Shown here: one piece after another, positions 63,675 through 64,000 of the stretch
How the letters are laid out: each line of letters opens with the position of its first letter
Position numbering within the stretch: position 1 is the first letter of the stretch
Assembly: GCF_026262505.1 (NCBI RefSeq)
Contig: NC_067207.1
Coordinates: 4,286,252-4,350,251, forward strand
Length of the DNA: 64,000 nt
Direction of reading: 5' to 3'
DNA from: Trichomonas vaginalis G3
Taxonomy: Eukaryota > Parabasalia > Trichomonadida > Trichomonadidae
Made by a program: the position numbers and the translations under genes
The notes under the pieces: generated by a model
The model's input: only the letters and a program-made list of their open reading frames with translations
Database searches by the model: none
What the model was told of the DNA's origin: nothing

Positions 63675-63678
63675 GTAA

Positions 63679-64000
63679 ATGGCAGAAGACATAATGGTTT
63701 ATACTATTACGACTAAAAACCCTGAGTCATATAATTCTATAACAACAAACTTACAAAGTCCTCAAGGACGATATTGTAAACTAACCTTAAACACAATGAC
63801 GACTAAAGCCTGTTTTGCTCTTTTGACACCAGAAGACTTTATTGTTGTGAATGGTAAAAAATACTCCTTTGAAGATACTTACTCAGATATACCACCAACA
63901 GGTTTTGTTGACTTATTTAATACTTTAAGTACGGGTGTAACATGTGCTGCAACTAGAGCAGGTTTCATTATGTTTGGATGTCCGACTGAGTTTACTATAA
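63679..64000 (+). CDS. Maverick hypothetical protein, cut by window end
   Basis: From ATG 63679 (MAEDIMVYTITTKNPESYNS) an open frame of 107 codons runs off the window. It starts 2 bases after the previous stop. The visible part is beta-rich; a virion role is possible but not shown. Confidence 0.5.
   Translation, partial: MAEDIMVYTITTKNPESYNSITTNLQSPQGRYCKLTLNTMTTKACFALLTPEDFIVVNGKKYSFEDTYSDIPPTGFVDLFNTLSTGVTCAATRAGFIMFGCPTEFTI

Larger units (their letters stand above)
56425..64000. mobile_element. Maverick/Polinton element, left part, cut by window end
   Basis: A second Polinton-type element starts with the terminal motif at about 56437-56486 and extends beyond the window. Parts seen are a hairpin-rich leader (56590-57330), two or three unrecognised virion-type genes, a major capsid gene, a small minus-strand gene and further structural genes. 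The terminus is nearly identical to that of the left element in inverted orientation, so both are recent relatives. As far as visible it looks largely whole, with perhaps one break. It inserted about 120 bases upstream of the CHD-FYR gene. Confidence 0.88.

Overview
The window is AT-rich eukaryotic nuclear DNA that fits Trichomonas vaginalis best. The reasons are intronless genes, long intergenic AT tracts, an initiator TCAYW 11-13 bases before the ATG of several genes (the T. vaginalis Inr), ankyrin genes with DUF3447-like N-termini, a polyubiquitin with trichomonad substitutions, and Maverick/Polinton elements at both edges. The species call is inference from these marks; no database search was run.

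Layout. 1 to about 5455: right-hand part of a decayed Maverick (integrase, Dam-like methylase, structural genes). 5516-9856: very large Lys/Glu/Asp-rich low-complexity protein (minus). 10306-16817: an inverted duplication of the ribosomal protein eS30 gene, two nucleotide-identical divergent copies about 6 kb apart, with a 3.3 kb DD35E transposon between them (long terminal inverted repeats, candidate target-site duplication). 18286-21702: long coiled-coil protein. 22512-23429: four-unit polyubiquitin. 24260-26770: pseudokinase-ankyrin protein. 26935-27287: a stray copy of the eS30 upstream region. 27460-33101: an ankyrin gene whose 3' half has been blown up by a 37-bp minisatellite and repeated ankyrin fragments. 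33475-37077: GAF-domain cyclic nucleotide phosphodiesterase. 37392-39465: broken ankyrin gene. 39929-41191: intact ankyrin gene. 41669-44671: FAM184-like coiled-coil protein. 44897-45841: small TIR element. 45982-47027: broken PP1-like phosphatase. 48122-48700: small secreted-type protein. 48924-50950: broken VIT/vWA protein. 51385-56304: chromodomain (CHD-type) SNF2 helicase carrying a C-terminal FYRN-FYRC module. About 56425-64000: a second Maverick, reading inward from its terminus and cut by the window end; it includes a double-jelly-roll type major capsid gene and a cluster of hairpins.

The host genes do not form one pathway. They are housekeeping (eS30, ubiquitin), signalling (PDE, phosphatase, pseudokinase), chromatin (CHD-FYR) and scaffold/ankyrin genes. 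The segment is strongly shaped by repeats: two Mavericks, two TIR elements that both carry 121-bp direct repeats, inverted duplications, a multi-kilobase minisatellite and several foldbacks. The most unusual single protein is the CHD-FYR fusion; the most unusual DNA is the eS30 inverted duplication with its third, gene-less promoter copy, and the minisatellite-ankyrin array.
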